From Isoptericola halotolerans (GTDB taxonomy: Bacteria; Actinomycetota; Actinomycetes; Actinomycetales; Cellulomonadaceae), in the NCBI RefSeq assembly GCF_003003075.1, contig NZ_PVTX01000001.1, forward strand, positions 1 to 64,000: DNA of 64,000 nucleotides. The letters run 5' to 3'. This document shows, one piece after another, positions 24,714 to 32,393 of the stretch (positions are counted from its first letter, which is position 1; the number at the start of each line of letters is the position of its first letter). The notes beneath the pieces were generated by a model. It was not told the DNA's origin and made no database searches. It worked only from the letters and a program-made list of their open reading frames with translations. The position numbers and the translations under genes were made by a program.

Positions 24714-24726
24714 GGAGGACGACTTC

Positions 24727-25170
24727 GTGCACCAGACGCTTCCGGTGGCGCGAGCCCCGCAGGGGTTCCGCGAGGTGAGGTCCTGGCCGCTCCTGGCGGT
24801 CGAGGAGCTCGCCATGATCCGCGACGACCTGAGCGCCACCCTGCCGGGGTCGCCGGAGTCCTCGCTCGAGGACGTCCCGGAGTCCGTCGTCCTGGTCGCC
24901 AGCGAGCTCGCGACGAACGCCCTCAGCTACGCCGGCCGCCCGGCCGTGGTGCGGTTGTCCGAGCGGGACGGCGAGTACCTGCTGGACGTGGTCGACCGGG
25001 CACCGGACCGTGTGCCGGGCGCGGTCGAGGGGCCCAGCGGCCGCGGCGGCTTCGGGCTGCTGCTCGCCGCGCGGCTGGCCGCCGAGGTCGGCTGGTACAG
25101 CACGGAGACGGCCAAGCACGTCTGGGCGCGGTTCGCCGCGCGTTCCCGGCAGCCGAGCCTGACCTCCTGA
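24727..25170 (+). CDS. RsbW-like anti-sigma kinase, HATPase domain
   Basis: 147 residues. GTG 24727 is chosen because AGGAGG lies 8 bases before it; GTG 24706, which overlaps the STAS stop, is an alternative. The Bergerat ATP-binding fold is visible: N-box SELATNAL, G1 box DRAPDR, and G2 box GRGGFGLLLAARLA. It would bind and inhibit a sigma factor, or phosphorylate the STAS protein encoded just upstream. No sigma factor gene is adjacent. Confidence 0.84.
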   Translation: MHQTLPVARAPQGFREVRSWPLLAVEELAMIRDDLSATLPGSPESSLEDVPESVVLVASELATNALSYAGRPAVVRLSERDGEYLLDVVDRAPDRVPGAVEGPSGRGGFGLLLAARLAAEVGWYSTETAKHVWARFAARSRQPSLTS

Positions 25171-25201
25171 GCGCGCGGCTGCGTGCTGGACGGACCCGGC
25201 C

Positions 25202-25207
25202 TAGCGT
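25202..25207 (+). promoter_or_regulatory. -10 element of a leaderless promoter (DUF4235 gene)
   Basis: TAGCGT ends 6 bases before ATG 25214. Confidence 0.5.
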
Positions 25208-25213
25208 CGAGGG

Positions 25214-25528
25214 ATGAGCAAGAACGACGGAGCCCGTCGCGAGGCGTCGGGCAGCAAGAGCGCCAAGATCCTCTACCGGCCCTTCGGCCTCGCGAGCTCC
25301 ATCGTGGGCGGCCTCGTGGCAGGGCAGGTGTTCCGCCAGGTCTACAAGCGGCTGGCGCCCGGCCACCCGGACGACCCGCCGAAGCCGCTCGAGTCCGAGT
25401 ACGCGATGCGAGAGATCGTCCTCGCGTCGCTCCTGCAGGGCGCGATCTTCGCGCTGGTCAAGGCACTCATCGACCGGGGCGGGGCGCGCATGTTCCAGCG
25501 GTGGACGGGGGAGTGGCCGGGGGACTGA
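25214..25528 (+). CDS. DUF4235 membrane-associated protein
   Basis: 104 residues. The pattern KILYRPFGLASSIVGGLVAGQVFRQVYKRL, followed by a second hydrophobic segment (IVLASLLQGAIFALVKALIDRGGARMFQRWTGEWPG), matches DUF4235, a small two-helix actinobacterial membrane family of unknown function. It has a leaderless-type start. Confidence 0.83.
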   Translation: MSKNDGARREASGSKSAKILYRPFGLASSIVGGLVAGQVFRQVYKRLAPGHPDDPPKPLESEYAMREIVLASLLQGAIFALVKALIDRGGARMFQRWTGEWPGD

Positions 25529-25584
25529 CGGGCAGGCCGACCGGCGGACCGACCTGCCCGGCGCGGCGCGCCCCGGCGGCGGGA

Positions 25585-25590
25585 TAGGTT
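25585..25590 (+). promoter_or_regulatory. -10 element of a leaderless promoter (MFS gene)
   Basis: TAGGTT ends 6 bases before ATG 25597, and no ribosome site is visible. Confidence 0.5.
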
Positions 25591-25596
25591 GCCGGG

Positions 25597-26811
25597 ATGC
25601 GCCAACCCTCCACCTCGCCCGGTGGGCCGATCACCCGGGTGCCGGGGATGCGGTCGCTGCTGACCATGTCCGCGCTCGGGTTCGCCGGCTACGCGCTGCT
25701 CCTGCCCGTCGCCCCCCTGTGGGCGGTGCACGGCGGGGCGGGGTCGGGCGGCGCCGGGCTCGTCAACGCCGTGCTCATGCTGGCCACGGTGCTGACCCAG
25801 ACCACGATGCCGGCGGCGCTGCGCCGCATCGGCTGGCGCCCCACGATGGTCGCGGGCATGCTGCTGCTCGGCCTGCCGTCGGCCCTGTTCGTGCTGACCG
25901 ACTCCCTGCCGTGGCTGCTCGTCCTCTCGGCCGTGCGGGGGATGGGGTTCGCGGTCCTGACGGTCTGCGGGTCGAGCGCCGTGGCCGCGCTCGTGGACGG
26001 CCCCCGCCACGGGCGGGCGATCGGCGTGTACGGGTTGTCCATCGCGATACCGCAGCTCCTGCTGGTGCCGGGTTCGGCCTGGATCGCCGAGTCGCTCGAC
26101 TTCCCGGTCGTGTTCGCGCTCGGGTCGCTGCCGGTGCTCGGCGTCCCGGCGGCCGCGGTGCTCGGGGGCCGGCTGGAGCGGGTCACGGCCGACGACGGCG
26201 GTGACACCGAGCCCGCCGCGCCGGACCGTGCCCGCTGGCGGGTCCTGGCCGGCCTGGTCCTGCCGTCGCTCGTGCTCCTGGCGGTCACGACGCCGGGCGG
26301 CGCGCTGCTGACGTTCGCCCCGCAGTTCGCCGGCAGCGCCGCGCTGGCGGCGGTCGGTCTGCTGGGCTTCACGGCGGCGACGGCGCTGTCCCGGTGGGCG
26401 GTGGGCGGCCCCGCGGACCGGTACGGCCCGCGCGTCTTCCTGGCCCCGCTGCTGGGCCTGTGCGCGGCCGGGCTCGGCGTGTGCGCCTGGGCGATCGCCG
26501 ACGGCGGCACGCGCGGCGCCGCCCTGGTGCTGGGCATGACCGTGGTGGGCCTGTCCTACGGCAGCCTGCAGAACCTGACGCTCGTCGAGGCGTTCGCGGC
26601 GGTGCCGCACCGGTCCCACCCGACCGCCAGCACCGTGTGGAACATCGGGTTCGACACGGGCACCGGGCTCGGGTCGCTGGTGGTCGGGTTCATCGCGGCG
26701 GGCTCGAGCTTCGCCGCCGGGCTGGCGACCACCGCCGTGGTCTGCGTGGTCGCGGCGGGTGCCGTGCTCCTGGCAGGTCGGTCGCCTGCCCGGACGGGAC
26801 GGACGGCATGA
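25597..26811 (+). CDS. MFS transporter
   Basis: 404 residues with twelve membrane segments in two halves joined by a hydrophilic loop near residue 190-205. The loop-2 motif has the form ALRRIGWRPTMVAGMLLLG. It is a major facilitator of unknown substrate; drug or sugar export is possible. It overlaps the downstream YdcF-type gene by ATGA. Confidence 0.87.
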   Translation: MRQPSTSPGGPITRVPGMRSLLTMSALGFAGYALLLPVAPLWAVHGGAGSGGAGLVNAVLMLATVLTQTTMPAALRRIGWRPTMVAGMLLLGLPSALFVLTDSLPWLLVLSAVRGMGFAVLTVCGSSAVAALVDGPRHGRAIGVYGLSIAIPQLLLVPGSAWIAESLDFPVVFALGSLPVLGVPAAAVLGGRLERVTADDGGDTEPAAPDRARWRVLAGLVLPSLVLLAVTTPGGALLTFAPQFAGSAALAAVGLLGFTAATALSRWAVGGPADRYGPRVFLAPLLGLCAAGLGVCAWAIADGGTRGAALVLGMTVVGLSYGSLQNLTLVEAFAAVPHRSHPTASTVWNIGFDTGTGLGSLVVGFIAAGSSFAAGLATTAVVCVVAAGAVLLAGRSPARTGRTA

Positions 26812-27848
26812 GCGCCGACTGGCTCGCCGTCGTCGGCTCCGTCGCGGTGTGCGCCTTCTGGACGGCGTGGTTCGTGCTGTCGCTGCGCACCGACCGCCGT
26901 CGGTTGCGCAACGGGTTCCTGCTCATCGCGTCCGTGTACTCCGCCGGTGGCGTGCTGGCCCAGCTGGCGGCGCTCGTGCCGCACGGGACCACCGTCCTGG
27001 ACTGGGCCGACCTCGCGGTGGTCACGGTGCTCGGGCTGTTCCTCCTCGCCCTGCCGGTGCTCCTGGTGATCAACGGGCTGACGATGGTGCGTCGTGAGCG
27101 GCGGTCCCTCGCGAACCTCCTCTCGCTCGCGGCAGGGCTCGCGATGCTGGTCGTGCCGGCGGTCGTCGTGGCACCGGTCGTGCTGCGGGCGCCGTGGGCG
27201 ATCGGAATCGCGCTGGCGGTGGGGATGACGACGGCCTGGCTCGGTCTCGTCTTCCTGGGGTTCGTCACGCAGATCCTCCTGTACCGGCGGGCCGCCGCCC
27301 GGGTGCCGGCTCACGGCGTGATCGTCCTGGGCAGCAAGGTCGTCGCTGGGCGCGTGCCTCCGCTGCTGGCCGCCCGGCTGCGTGCGGGTGCCGACGCCGC
27401 ACGTCGGCTCGGCGGGGAGCGGCCCGTGCGGATCGTCCCGTCCGGCGGTCAGGGCGCCGACGAGGACCGGCCCGAGGGGGTGGCGATGGCAGAGTGGCTG
27501 GTGGCCGAGGGCATACCGCGCGACGCGATCCTGGTCGAGGACCGCGCCCGGACCACGCGGGAGAACCTGACCCTCGGGTCCGCGCTGCTCGACGGTGCGG
27601 GGCTGACCGGTCCGTACCTGGTGGCGACGAACAGTTACCACGCTCCGCGTGCCGCCATGGAGGCGATGGACCTCGGCCTCGACGTCCACGCGATCGGTGC
27701 GCCCACGGCGGGGTACTTCTTCCCCAGCGCGTACCTGCGGGAGTTCGTGGCCGTGCTGCGCCGTCGGCCGGCCGTCCATGTCGTGGTGGTGACGGGCATC
27801 GTTCTCGTGAGCGGCCTCGCGAGCGTGCTGACCGTCGCCGGGACCTAG
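26808..27848 (+). CDS. YdcF/ElyC-family (DUF218) membrane protein
   Basis: 346 residues, starting at the ATG that overlaps the MFS stop. Five N-terminal helices (about 1-155) are followed by a DUF218 domain. That domain includes [57 protein letters not shown] and the acidic/Asn motifs [10 protein letters not shown] and [10 protein letters not shown]. The last helix ([15 protein letters not shown]) closes the protein. Homologues (SanA, ElyC) affect envelope integrity. Confidence 0.87.
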   Translation: MSADWLAVVGSVAVCAFWTAWFVLSLRTDRRRLRNGFLLIASVYSAGGVLAQLAALVPHGTTVLDWADLAVVTVLGLFLLALPVLLVINGLTMVRRERRSLANLLSLAAGLAMLVVPAVVVAPVVLRAPWAIGIALAVGMTTAWLGLVFLGFVTQILLYRRAAARVPAHGVIVLGSKVVAGRVPPLLAARLRAGADAARRLGGERPVRIVPSGGQGADEDRPEGVAMAEWLVAEGIPRDAILVEDRARTTRENLTLGSALLDGAGLTGPYLVATNSYHAPRAAMEAMDLGLDVHAIGAPTAGYFFPSAYLREFVAVLRRRPAVHVVVVTGIVLVSGLASVLTVAGT

Positions 27849-27861
27849 CGAGCCCTTCCCT

Positions 27862-29007
27862 TCATGCCGTCCGGGCGCCGAGCCACGGCTCGAGGACGTC
27901 CTCGCGGCCCAGCCAGCGCAGCCCGCCGTCGTCGACCTCCGCGCCCGTGGCGAGCGCCTCGCCGAACGCGTCGAGGATGCGGTCCCGCGTGCTGCGCGCC
28001 TCGTCGGGCTCCCCGGCGCCCACGACGAGGATGCGGGTGACGGGTGGCCGGTTCCCGGCGACCTCCTGCCAGGTGCCGAGGTCGGCGACGCACAGCGCTC
28101 CGCCGGCGCCGTCCCAGAGGCAGACGGAGTCGGGTCGGTCCGGCACGTGGAAGACGCCGCGGCTGCGGACGGGGCCCGTGCCGAGGTGCTCGATCTGCTC
28201 GAGCAGCCGTTCCGGGTGGAAGGGGCGGCGTGACTTCAACAGCAGGCTCCAGCTCCGGTCGGCCGGGTCGCTGCTCGACCGGTGCGGGTTGCGCGCGCCG
28301 AGGGGGTGGGCCCTGCCCTCCGCGGCGACGCTGTCGTGCCGGCAGGCGGCGAGCTCGGTGACGTCGAGCTCGTGCAGCCCGTCGATCCGGCGGCTGTCGC
28401 GGGCGCGCAGCCGGTCGACCAGGCCGGCGCCGGTCGGGTCGTCGCCCGTGGTCACCACGACGTCGACCTGCTCGAGCTGGGCGGCGAGCGCCTCGCCGAG
28501 CGGTCGTTCGTCGTCGGGAGTGAGGGCCAGGTCGCGCTCGTCGACGAGGTCGTCGCCGAGCAGGTCCGCCTCGACCCGGTCCAGGTCCACGACCGCCACG
28601 GTGGCGGTGAACCGGAGGTCCTCGAGCACCTCTCCGGCGTCGGTGTGCGCGGCCAGCGCCCGCCCGACCGGCAGCGGCTCCGCGGTGACGGGCAGCGCGA
28701 GGACCAAGTCGGTCCAGCGTCCGGTCCAGGCCAGCCGGGCCAGCGTGGGCACGGCGTCCTCACGCACGCTGCAGGACACGCACGCGTGCTCCAGCTCGAC
28801 CGTGACGTCCTCGATCACGCCGGTCGCGTCGACGACGACGCGGCGGAGCGCTCCGTCGTCGGGCAGCAGGTCGTGGCGGACGACGACGGCGCCCGGTGAC
28901 GTGAGCGCGAGGCTCGCGGCGGTGGTGTCGCGGAGCACGGGGTCGGTGCTGACGAGCACGCTCAGCGCGGGGTGGTGGCTGGCGGGGTGGTCCGGGCGGG
29001 AATGCAC
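27862..29007 (-). CDS. COG0523-like (CobW/ZagA-related) protein with degraded P-loop
   Basis: 381 residues from GTG 29007, with AGGAGG 5 bases upstream. The layout follows COG0523 metallochaperones: an N-terminal alpha/beta domain, a CxxC motif (C76, C79) in [29 protein letters not shown], and a C-terminal CobW_C-type region ([14 protein letters not shown], then SRGVFHV and WEVAG-like segments). However, the Walker A position reads [14 protein letters not shown] with no G-x4-GK-T/S, so GTP binding is doubtful. The gene is divergent from the zinc-free ribosomal operon, and each side has a Zur-type palindrome, so it is expected to be made under zinc starvation. Confidence 0.82.
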   Translation of the reverse strand: MHSRPDHPASHHPALSVLVSTDPVLRDTTAASLALTSPGAVVVRHDLLPDDGALRRVVVDATGVIEDVTVELEHACVSCSVREDAVPTLARLAWTGRWTDLVLALPVTAEPLPVGRALAAHTDAGEVLEDLRFTATVAVVDLDRVEADLLGDDLVDERDLALTPDDERPLGEALAAQLEQVDVVVTTGDDPTGAGLVDRLRARDSRRIDGLHELDVTELAACRHDSVAAEGRAHPLGARNPHRSSSDPADRSWSLLLKSRRPFHPERLLEQIEHLGTGPVRSRGVFHVPDRPDSVCLWDGAGGALCVADLGTWQEVAGNRPPVTRILVVGAGEPDEARSTRDRILDAFGEALATGAEVDDGGLRWLGREDVLEPWLGARTA

Positions 29008-29022
29008 AGCGCCTCCTGTGGT

Positions 29023-29037
29023 TGAGAATCATTATCG
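29023..29037 (-). promoter_or_regulatory. Zur box 1 (COG0523 side)
   Basis: TGAGAATCATTATCG, read on the other strand as CGATAATGATTCTCA, is close to the GATAATGATTATCA-type Zur operator. It lies 15 bases upstream of the COG0523 GTG. Zinc-loaded Zur would repress. Confidence 0.75.
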
Positions 29038-29061
29038 CTTCTGCCACACTCTAGCGCCAGA

Positions 29062-29076
29062 TGAGAACTGTTCTCA
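29062..29076 (+). promoter_or_regulatory. Zur box 2 (ribosomal side)
   Basis: TGAGAAC-T-GTTCTCA is a perfect 7-1-7 palindrome 14 bases upstream of rpmB, with the actinobacterial Zur-box form (TGANAAC). Confidence 0.75.
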
Positions 29077-29090
29077 CACGGAAGGAAGTC

Positions 29091-29327
29091 ATGTCCGCCC
29101 GCTGCCAGGTGCTCGGCACCGTCCCGGGGTTCGGCCACTCGATCTCGCACTCGCACGTGCGGACCAAGCGGCGGTTCGACCCCAACATCCAGAAGAAGCA
29201 CTACTGGGTCCCCTCGCTCGGCCGCACCGTCACCCTGCGCGTGAGCGCCAAGGGGATCAAGACGATCGACCGCGACGGGATCGATGCCGTCGTCGCCCGC
29301 ATCCGGGCCCGAGGAGAGAAGATCTGA
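29091..29327 (+). CDS. rpmB: ribosomal protein L28, zinc-free paralogue
   Basis: 78 residues from ATG 29091 (GAAGGAA upstream). [22 protein letters not shown] and [12 protein letters not shown] are diagnostic of L28. Only one Cys is present, so the zinc-binding CxxC pairs are absent. It would replace the zinc form in the 50S subunit when zinc is scarce. First gene of the Zur-controlled operon. Confidence 0.93.
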   Translation: MSARCQVLGTVPGFGHSISHSHVRTKRRFDPNIQKKHYWVPSLGRTVTLRVSAKGIKTIDRDGIDAVVARIRARGEKI

Positions 29328-29494
29328 TGGCCTCCAAGACCGACCTGCGCCCCGTCATCAAGCTGCGGTCCACCGCGGGCACCGGCTTCACCTACGTGAC
29401 GCGCAAGAACCGCCGCAACAGCCCGGATCGCGTGGTGCTGCGCAAGTACGACCCCGTCGTGCGCCGGCACGTCGAGTTCAAGGAGACCCGCTGA
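29327..29494 (+). CDS. rpmG: ribosomal protein L33, zinc-free paralogue
   Basis: 55 residues, TGATG-coupled to rpm[32 protein letters not shown] is L33. The protein has no cysteine, so it is the zinc-independent form. Confidence 0.93.
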   Translation: MASKTDLRPVIKLRSTAGTGFTYVTRKNRRNSPDRVVLRKYDPVVRRHVEFKETR

Positions 29495-29799
29495 TGGCCA
29501 AGAAGTCGAAGATCGCCGCGAACCTGCGCCGGCAGCAGGTCGTCGAGCGGTACGCCGAGCGTCGCGCCGAGCTCAAGCGGGTCGTCGCCGCGCCGTCGTC
29601 CACCGCCGAGGAGCGGGCCGCCGCCGTCATGGAGCTGCAGCGCCAGCCGCGTGACGCCAGCGCCACCCGGCTGCGCAACCGCGACGCCGCCGACGGCCGC
29701 CCGCGCGGCTACGTCGGCAAGTTCGGGCTCTCGCGGATCCGGATGCGCCAGATGGCGCACCGAGGCGAGCTGCCCGGCGTGACCAAGTCGAGCTGGTGA
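29494..29799 (+). CDS. rpsN: ribosomal protein S14, zinc-free paralogue
   Basis: 101 residues, TGATG-coupled to rpm[25 protein letters not shown] and the C-terminal [27 protein letters not shown] identify the long S14 form, which lacks the CxxC zinc motif of the short form. Confidence 0.93.
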   Translation: MAKKSKIAANLRRQQVVERYAERRAELKRVVAAPSSTAEERAAAVMELQRQPRDASATRLRNRDAADGRPRGYVGKFGLSRIRMRQMAHRGELPGVTKSSW

Positions 29800-29809
29800 G
29801 GAGACCACC

Positions 29810-30133
29810 ATGAAGAAGACCATCCACCCGACCTACGGCCCCGTCGTGTTCCGCGACACCAGCGCCGGGTTCACGTTCCTGACGCGATCCACGCTGGCCG
29901 GCCAGACGCCGTCCGGCCCCGGCCGACCCGCTCGCACGATCGAGTGGGAGGACGGCAACACCTACCCCGTGATCGACGTCGACATCTCGAGCGCCAGCCA
30001 CCCGTTCTGGACCGGCGCCGCGCGCGTCGTGGACACCGCGGGCCGCGTCGAGAAGTTCCGTCGCCGGTACGGTGCCGGTTCGGCGGCCGGTGCTGCTGCG
30101 GCCGCCGCCGTCCCGGACGGAGGTGCGCGATGA
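29810..30133 (+). CDS. rpmE2: ribosomal protein L31 type B, zinc-free
   Basis: 107 residues. [28 protein letters not shown], and the [18 protein letters not shown] region, are type B L31, which lacks the zinc ligands. The last 25 residues are an Ala-rich tail ([12 protein letters not shown]), longer than usual. Confidence 0.93.
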   Translation: MKKTIHPTYGPVVFRDTSAGFTFLTRSTLAGQTPSGPGRPARTIEWEDGNTYPVIDVDISSASHPFWTGAARVVDTAGRVEKFRRRYGAGSAAGAAAAAAVPDGGAR

Positions 30134-30252
30134 AGGTGCGCGCCTCCCTGCGGTCCCTCAAGGACAAGCCCGGCGCGAAGGTCGTGCGGCGCCGCGGCAA
30201 GACCTACGTCATCAACAGGCAGAACCCGCGCTGGAAGGCGCGTCAAGGCTGA
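30130..30252 (+). CDS. rpmJ: ribosomal protein L36, zinc-free paralogue
   Basis: 40 residues, ATGA-coupled to rpmE2. [40 protein letters not shown] matches the second type of L36, with no Cys or His zinc ligands. Confidence 0.92.
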   Translation: MKVRASLRSLKDKPGAKVVRRRGKTYVINRQNPRWKARQG

Positions 30253-30261
30253 GGAGCACCC

Positions 30262-30432
30262 ATGGCAGTCCCCAAGCGCAAGATGTCCCGCTCGCGCACC
30301 CGCAGCCGCCGCGCGCAGTGGAAGGCCGTCGAGCCGGCCCTCGTGCCGGTCGTGGTCGGCGGCGAGAGCGTCCAGGTCCCGCCGCGGCTCGCCCGCGCGG
30401 TCCGGGAGGGGCGAGTGGTCGTCCCCCGCTGA
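30262..30432 (+). CDS. rpmF: ribosomal protein L32, zinc-free paralogue
   Basis: 56 residues (too short for many gene finders). [22 protein letters not shown] is the L32 start, and no Cys pairs are present downstream. GGAG lies 6 bases before the ATG. Last gene of the operon. Confidence 0.9.
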   Translation: MAVPKRKMSRSRTRSRRAQWKAVEPALVPVVVGGESVQVPPRLARAVREGRVVVPR

Positions 30433-30445
30433 CGACGACGCGACG

Positions 30446-30473
30446 CCCGGCCCCGCCGTCGTGCGGGGCCGGG
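30446..30473 (+). terminator. terminator of the ribosomal paralogue operon
   Basis: A perfect 11-bp inverted repeat (30446-30456 and 30463-30473) with a 6-base loop, 13 bases after rpmF. Confidence 0.75.
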
Positions 30474-30565
30474 ACGGCCGTCGTGCAGCGTGGCCGTCGT
30501 GCAGCGAGGCCGGACCAGCCATATCTTGGCCGGGGGGCGCGACCCGACGACCAGGAGGTTCAGTC

Positions 30566-30832
30566 ATGACTGCAGGCGGCATCATCACGGCCATCATCAT
30601 CGGCGCCATCATCGGCGCGCTCGGACGGCTGGTGGTCCGCGGGCGTCAGAACATCTCGATCATCGTGACGATCCTCGTCGGCATCGTCGCCGCGCTGCTC
30701 GGTACGTGGCTCGCCAGCCTCATCGGTGTCCAGGACACCGGCGGGATCGACTGGATCGAGCTGGCCTTCCAGATCGGCCTGGCCGCGATCGGCGTCTCCA
30801 TCGTGGCCGGTGCGTCCGGACGGAAGGCGTGA
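30566..30832 (+). CDS. GlsB/YeaQ/YmgE-family small membrane protein
   Basis: 88 residues with AGGAGG 6 bases before the ATG. Three hydrophobic segments: GIITAIIIGAIIGALGRLVV, IIVTILVGIVAALLGTWLASLIG, and FQIGLAAIGVSIVAGASGR. This is the transglycosylase-associated (YeaQ/GlsB) family, often stress-induced and of unknown mechanism. Confidence 0.86.
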   Translation: MTAGGIITAIIIGAIIGALGRLVVRGRQNISIIVTILVGIVAALLGTWLASLIGVQDTGGIDWIELAFQIGLAAIGVSIVAGASGRKA

Positions 30833-30836
30833 GCCG

Positions 30837-31103
30837 ATGACGGTCACGACCACCGACCACCGGGAGATCCGTTCGTGGGTCGAGGGGCGTTCCGGCGTGC
30901 CGATGCTCGTCGAAGCGGCAGGGCTCAGCGGCGGCCGCCCCGTTCCCGCCGTCGTGTTCCCGCAGGACGACAGCATGCCGGAGGCCCGTGAGGTCGGCTG
31001 GGACGAGTGGTTCGAGGTGTTCGACGCCTCGGGTCTCGCGTTCCGCCACTCGGCCGGTGGGCCGCAGGACTCGCCGCCGGTCTACGAGCTGCTCAACCCC
31101 TAG
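30837..31103 (+). CDS. small acidic protein of unknown function
   Basis: 88 residues. The N-terminus (TTTDHREIRSWVEGRSGVP) and the centre (VGWDEWFEVFDASGLAFRH) resemble small proteins widely mis-annotated as '1,4-alpha-glucan branching enzyme'. They have no catalytic site for that reaction. It starts 4 bases after the GlsB/YeaQ stop, and its end overlaps the convergent HAD gene by 11 bases. Confidence 0.6.
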   Translation: MTVTTTDHREIRSWVEGRSGVPMLVEAAGLSGGRPVPAVVFPQDDSMPEAREVGWDEWFEVFDASGLAFRHSAGGPQDSPPVYELLNP

Positions 31104-31788
31104 GTCCCCGAGGTTCCAAGACCGGCGCCAGCGCGCTGGCGTCCAGGTCGGCGAGGAGCTCCGCGACATCGGTGCGGACCTCGACGGCGCCGGCGTCGGT
31201 CAGTTCCTGCGCGCTGACACCGCCGCTCAGGACACCCAGGCACGGCACGCCGGCGCGCTGCGCAGCCATGACGTCCCACACGGAGTCGCCCAGGAACACG
31301 GCCTCCGTGGGTGCGACGCCCGCTGCCCGGAGCGCCACCTGCACGAGCTCGGGCTCCGGCTTGGAGGCCTCGACGTCCTGCGACGACGTCACCGCGTAGA
31401 GCGCGTCCTCCACGTCGAGCAGGTCCCGCAGCCGCTCGAGCTGGTCGGGCGACGCCGACGTCGCGAGGACCGGTCGGGCACCGCGGGCCGAGATCTCATG
31501 GACCAGCTCGCGGGCGCCGTCGAACACCCGCATGCGGTGGGCCGACTCGGCCTCGTGCCGAGAGTGTGCCTCGTCGACCTCGTCGGCGGCGCCGGGGCGC
31601 AGCTCCACGCCGCTGAGCGTGGCGACGCGTGGGATCAGCTGCGACCCGGCCATCCCGAGCGCGCGGTGGATGCGCCAGGCGTCGACGTCGATCCCGACGT
31701 CGCGGAACGAGCGGAGCCAGGCGTCGACCTGCAGGTAGTTGGAGTCGACGAGCGTCCCGTCGACGTCCAGCAGCACCGCGCCGGTCAT
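31093..31788 (-). CDS. HAD-superfamily hydrolase (phosphatase)
   Basis: 231 residues. Motif I LLDVDGTLVDSN (Asp8 nucleophile, Asp10 acid/base), motif II LATSAS, motif III lysine in KPEPELV, and motif IV VFLGDSVWDV. The cap is the helical type found in beta-phosphoglucomutase and phosphoglycolate phosphatase. It dephosphorylates a small sugar or other phosphate; the substrate is unknown. Confidence 0.88.
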   Translation of the reverse strand: MTGAVLLDVDGTLVDSNYLQVDAWLRSFRDVGIDVDAWRIHRALGMAGSQLIPRVATLSGVELRPGAADEVDEAHSRHEAESAHRMRVFDGARELVHEISARGARPVLATSASPDQLERLRDLLDVEDALYAVTSSQDVEASKPEPELVQVALRAAGVAPTEAVFLGDSVWDVMAAQRAGVPCLGVLSGGVSAQELTDAGAVEVRTDVAELLADLDASALAPVLEPRGPRG

Positions 31789-31876
31789 ACGGCACCGAGG
31801 GTGCGGGGCAAAGGGTGGTGGTCTGGGGTCATCTGTCGATCCTGTGGTCCGTCCTGCGATCCCGCCACCCCGGGCG

Positions 31877-32365
31877 TCAGCCGGAGGAGGCCGTCCCCAC
31901 GTGGTGCTCGAGCACCTCGAGGGGGCCCTCGTCCGGCGTCGGCACCTCGAAGGCGTCGAGGTAGCGCAGTGCCGTCTCCCGGGAGACCACCACGTCGTCG
32001 GGCCCGGTGCCCGAGCGGTGCGCGAGTCGTTCGAGCACGACCTCGCGCGGTGTGGGCAGGTACACCGTCACGGGGAACACTCCCAGCGGCCGCAGCAGGT
32101 CGCGGTACTCGTCACGCATGGCGCGGGACCAGAACGACAGGTCGACGACGACGTCGCGACCGGCGCGGACCAGGTCGAGGCACTCCTGCCGCAGCTCGGC
32201 CTGCAGACGGGTGGTGACGTCGTCGGGCAGCGGGTGGTCCCGGCGGCCCTCCCGCCACGCGGCGACGTCGACGGAGAGGCGTGCCCAGCCCTGAGCCTCC
32301 AGCGCTCGGGCGCGCGTCGACTTCCCGGACCCCGCAGGGCCGCACATCAGGAACACCCGGCTCAT
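31877..32365 (-). CDS. AAA_33 / zeta-toxin-like P-loop kinase
   Basis: 162 residues. Walker A GPAGSGKST is at the N-terminus, followed by VVVDLSFWSRAMRDEYR, resembling the acceptor region of the small P-loop kinases (AAA_33). It probably phosphorylates a small molecule. The start at 32365 fits the leaderless -10 at 32372-32377. No antitoxin gene adjoins it, so it is not called a zeta toxin. Confidence 0.78.
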   Translation of the reverse strand: MSRVFLMCGPAGSGKSTRARALEAQGWARLSVDVAAWREGRRDHPLPDDVTTRLQAELRQECLDLVRAGRDVVVDLSFWSRAMRDEYRDLLRPLGVFPVTVYLPTPREVVLERLAHRSGTGPDDVVVSRETALRYLDAFEVPTPDEGPLEVLEHHVGTASSG

Positions 32366-32371
32366 CGGCCG

Positions 32372-32377
32372 AGACTA
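32372..32377 (-). promoter_or_regulatory. -10 element of a leaderless promoter (P-loop kinase gene)
   Basis: TAGTCT (on the minus strand) ends 6 bases before the ATG at 32365. Confidence 0.5.
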
Positions 32378-32393
32378 GCGCCCTGCCTGTCGG

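Noticed and set aside
31877-32365. zeta toxin
   Set aside because: The P-loop kinase fold is shared by many small kinases and there is no epsilon-type antitoxin gene beside it.
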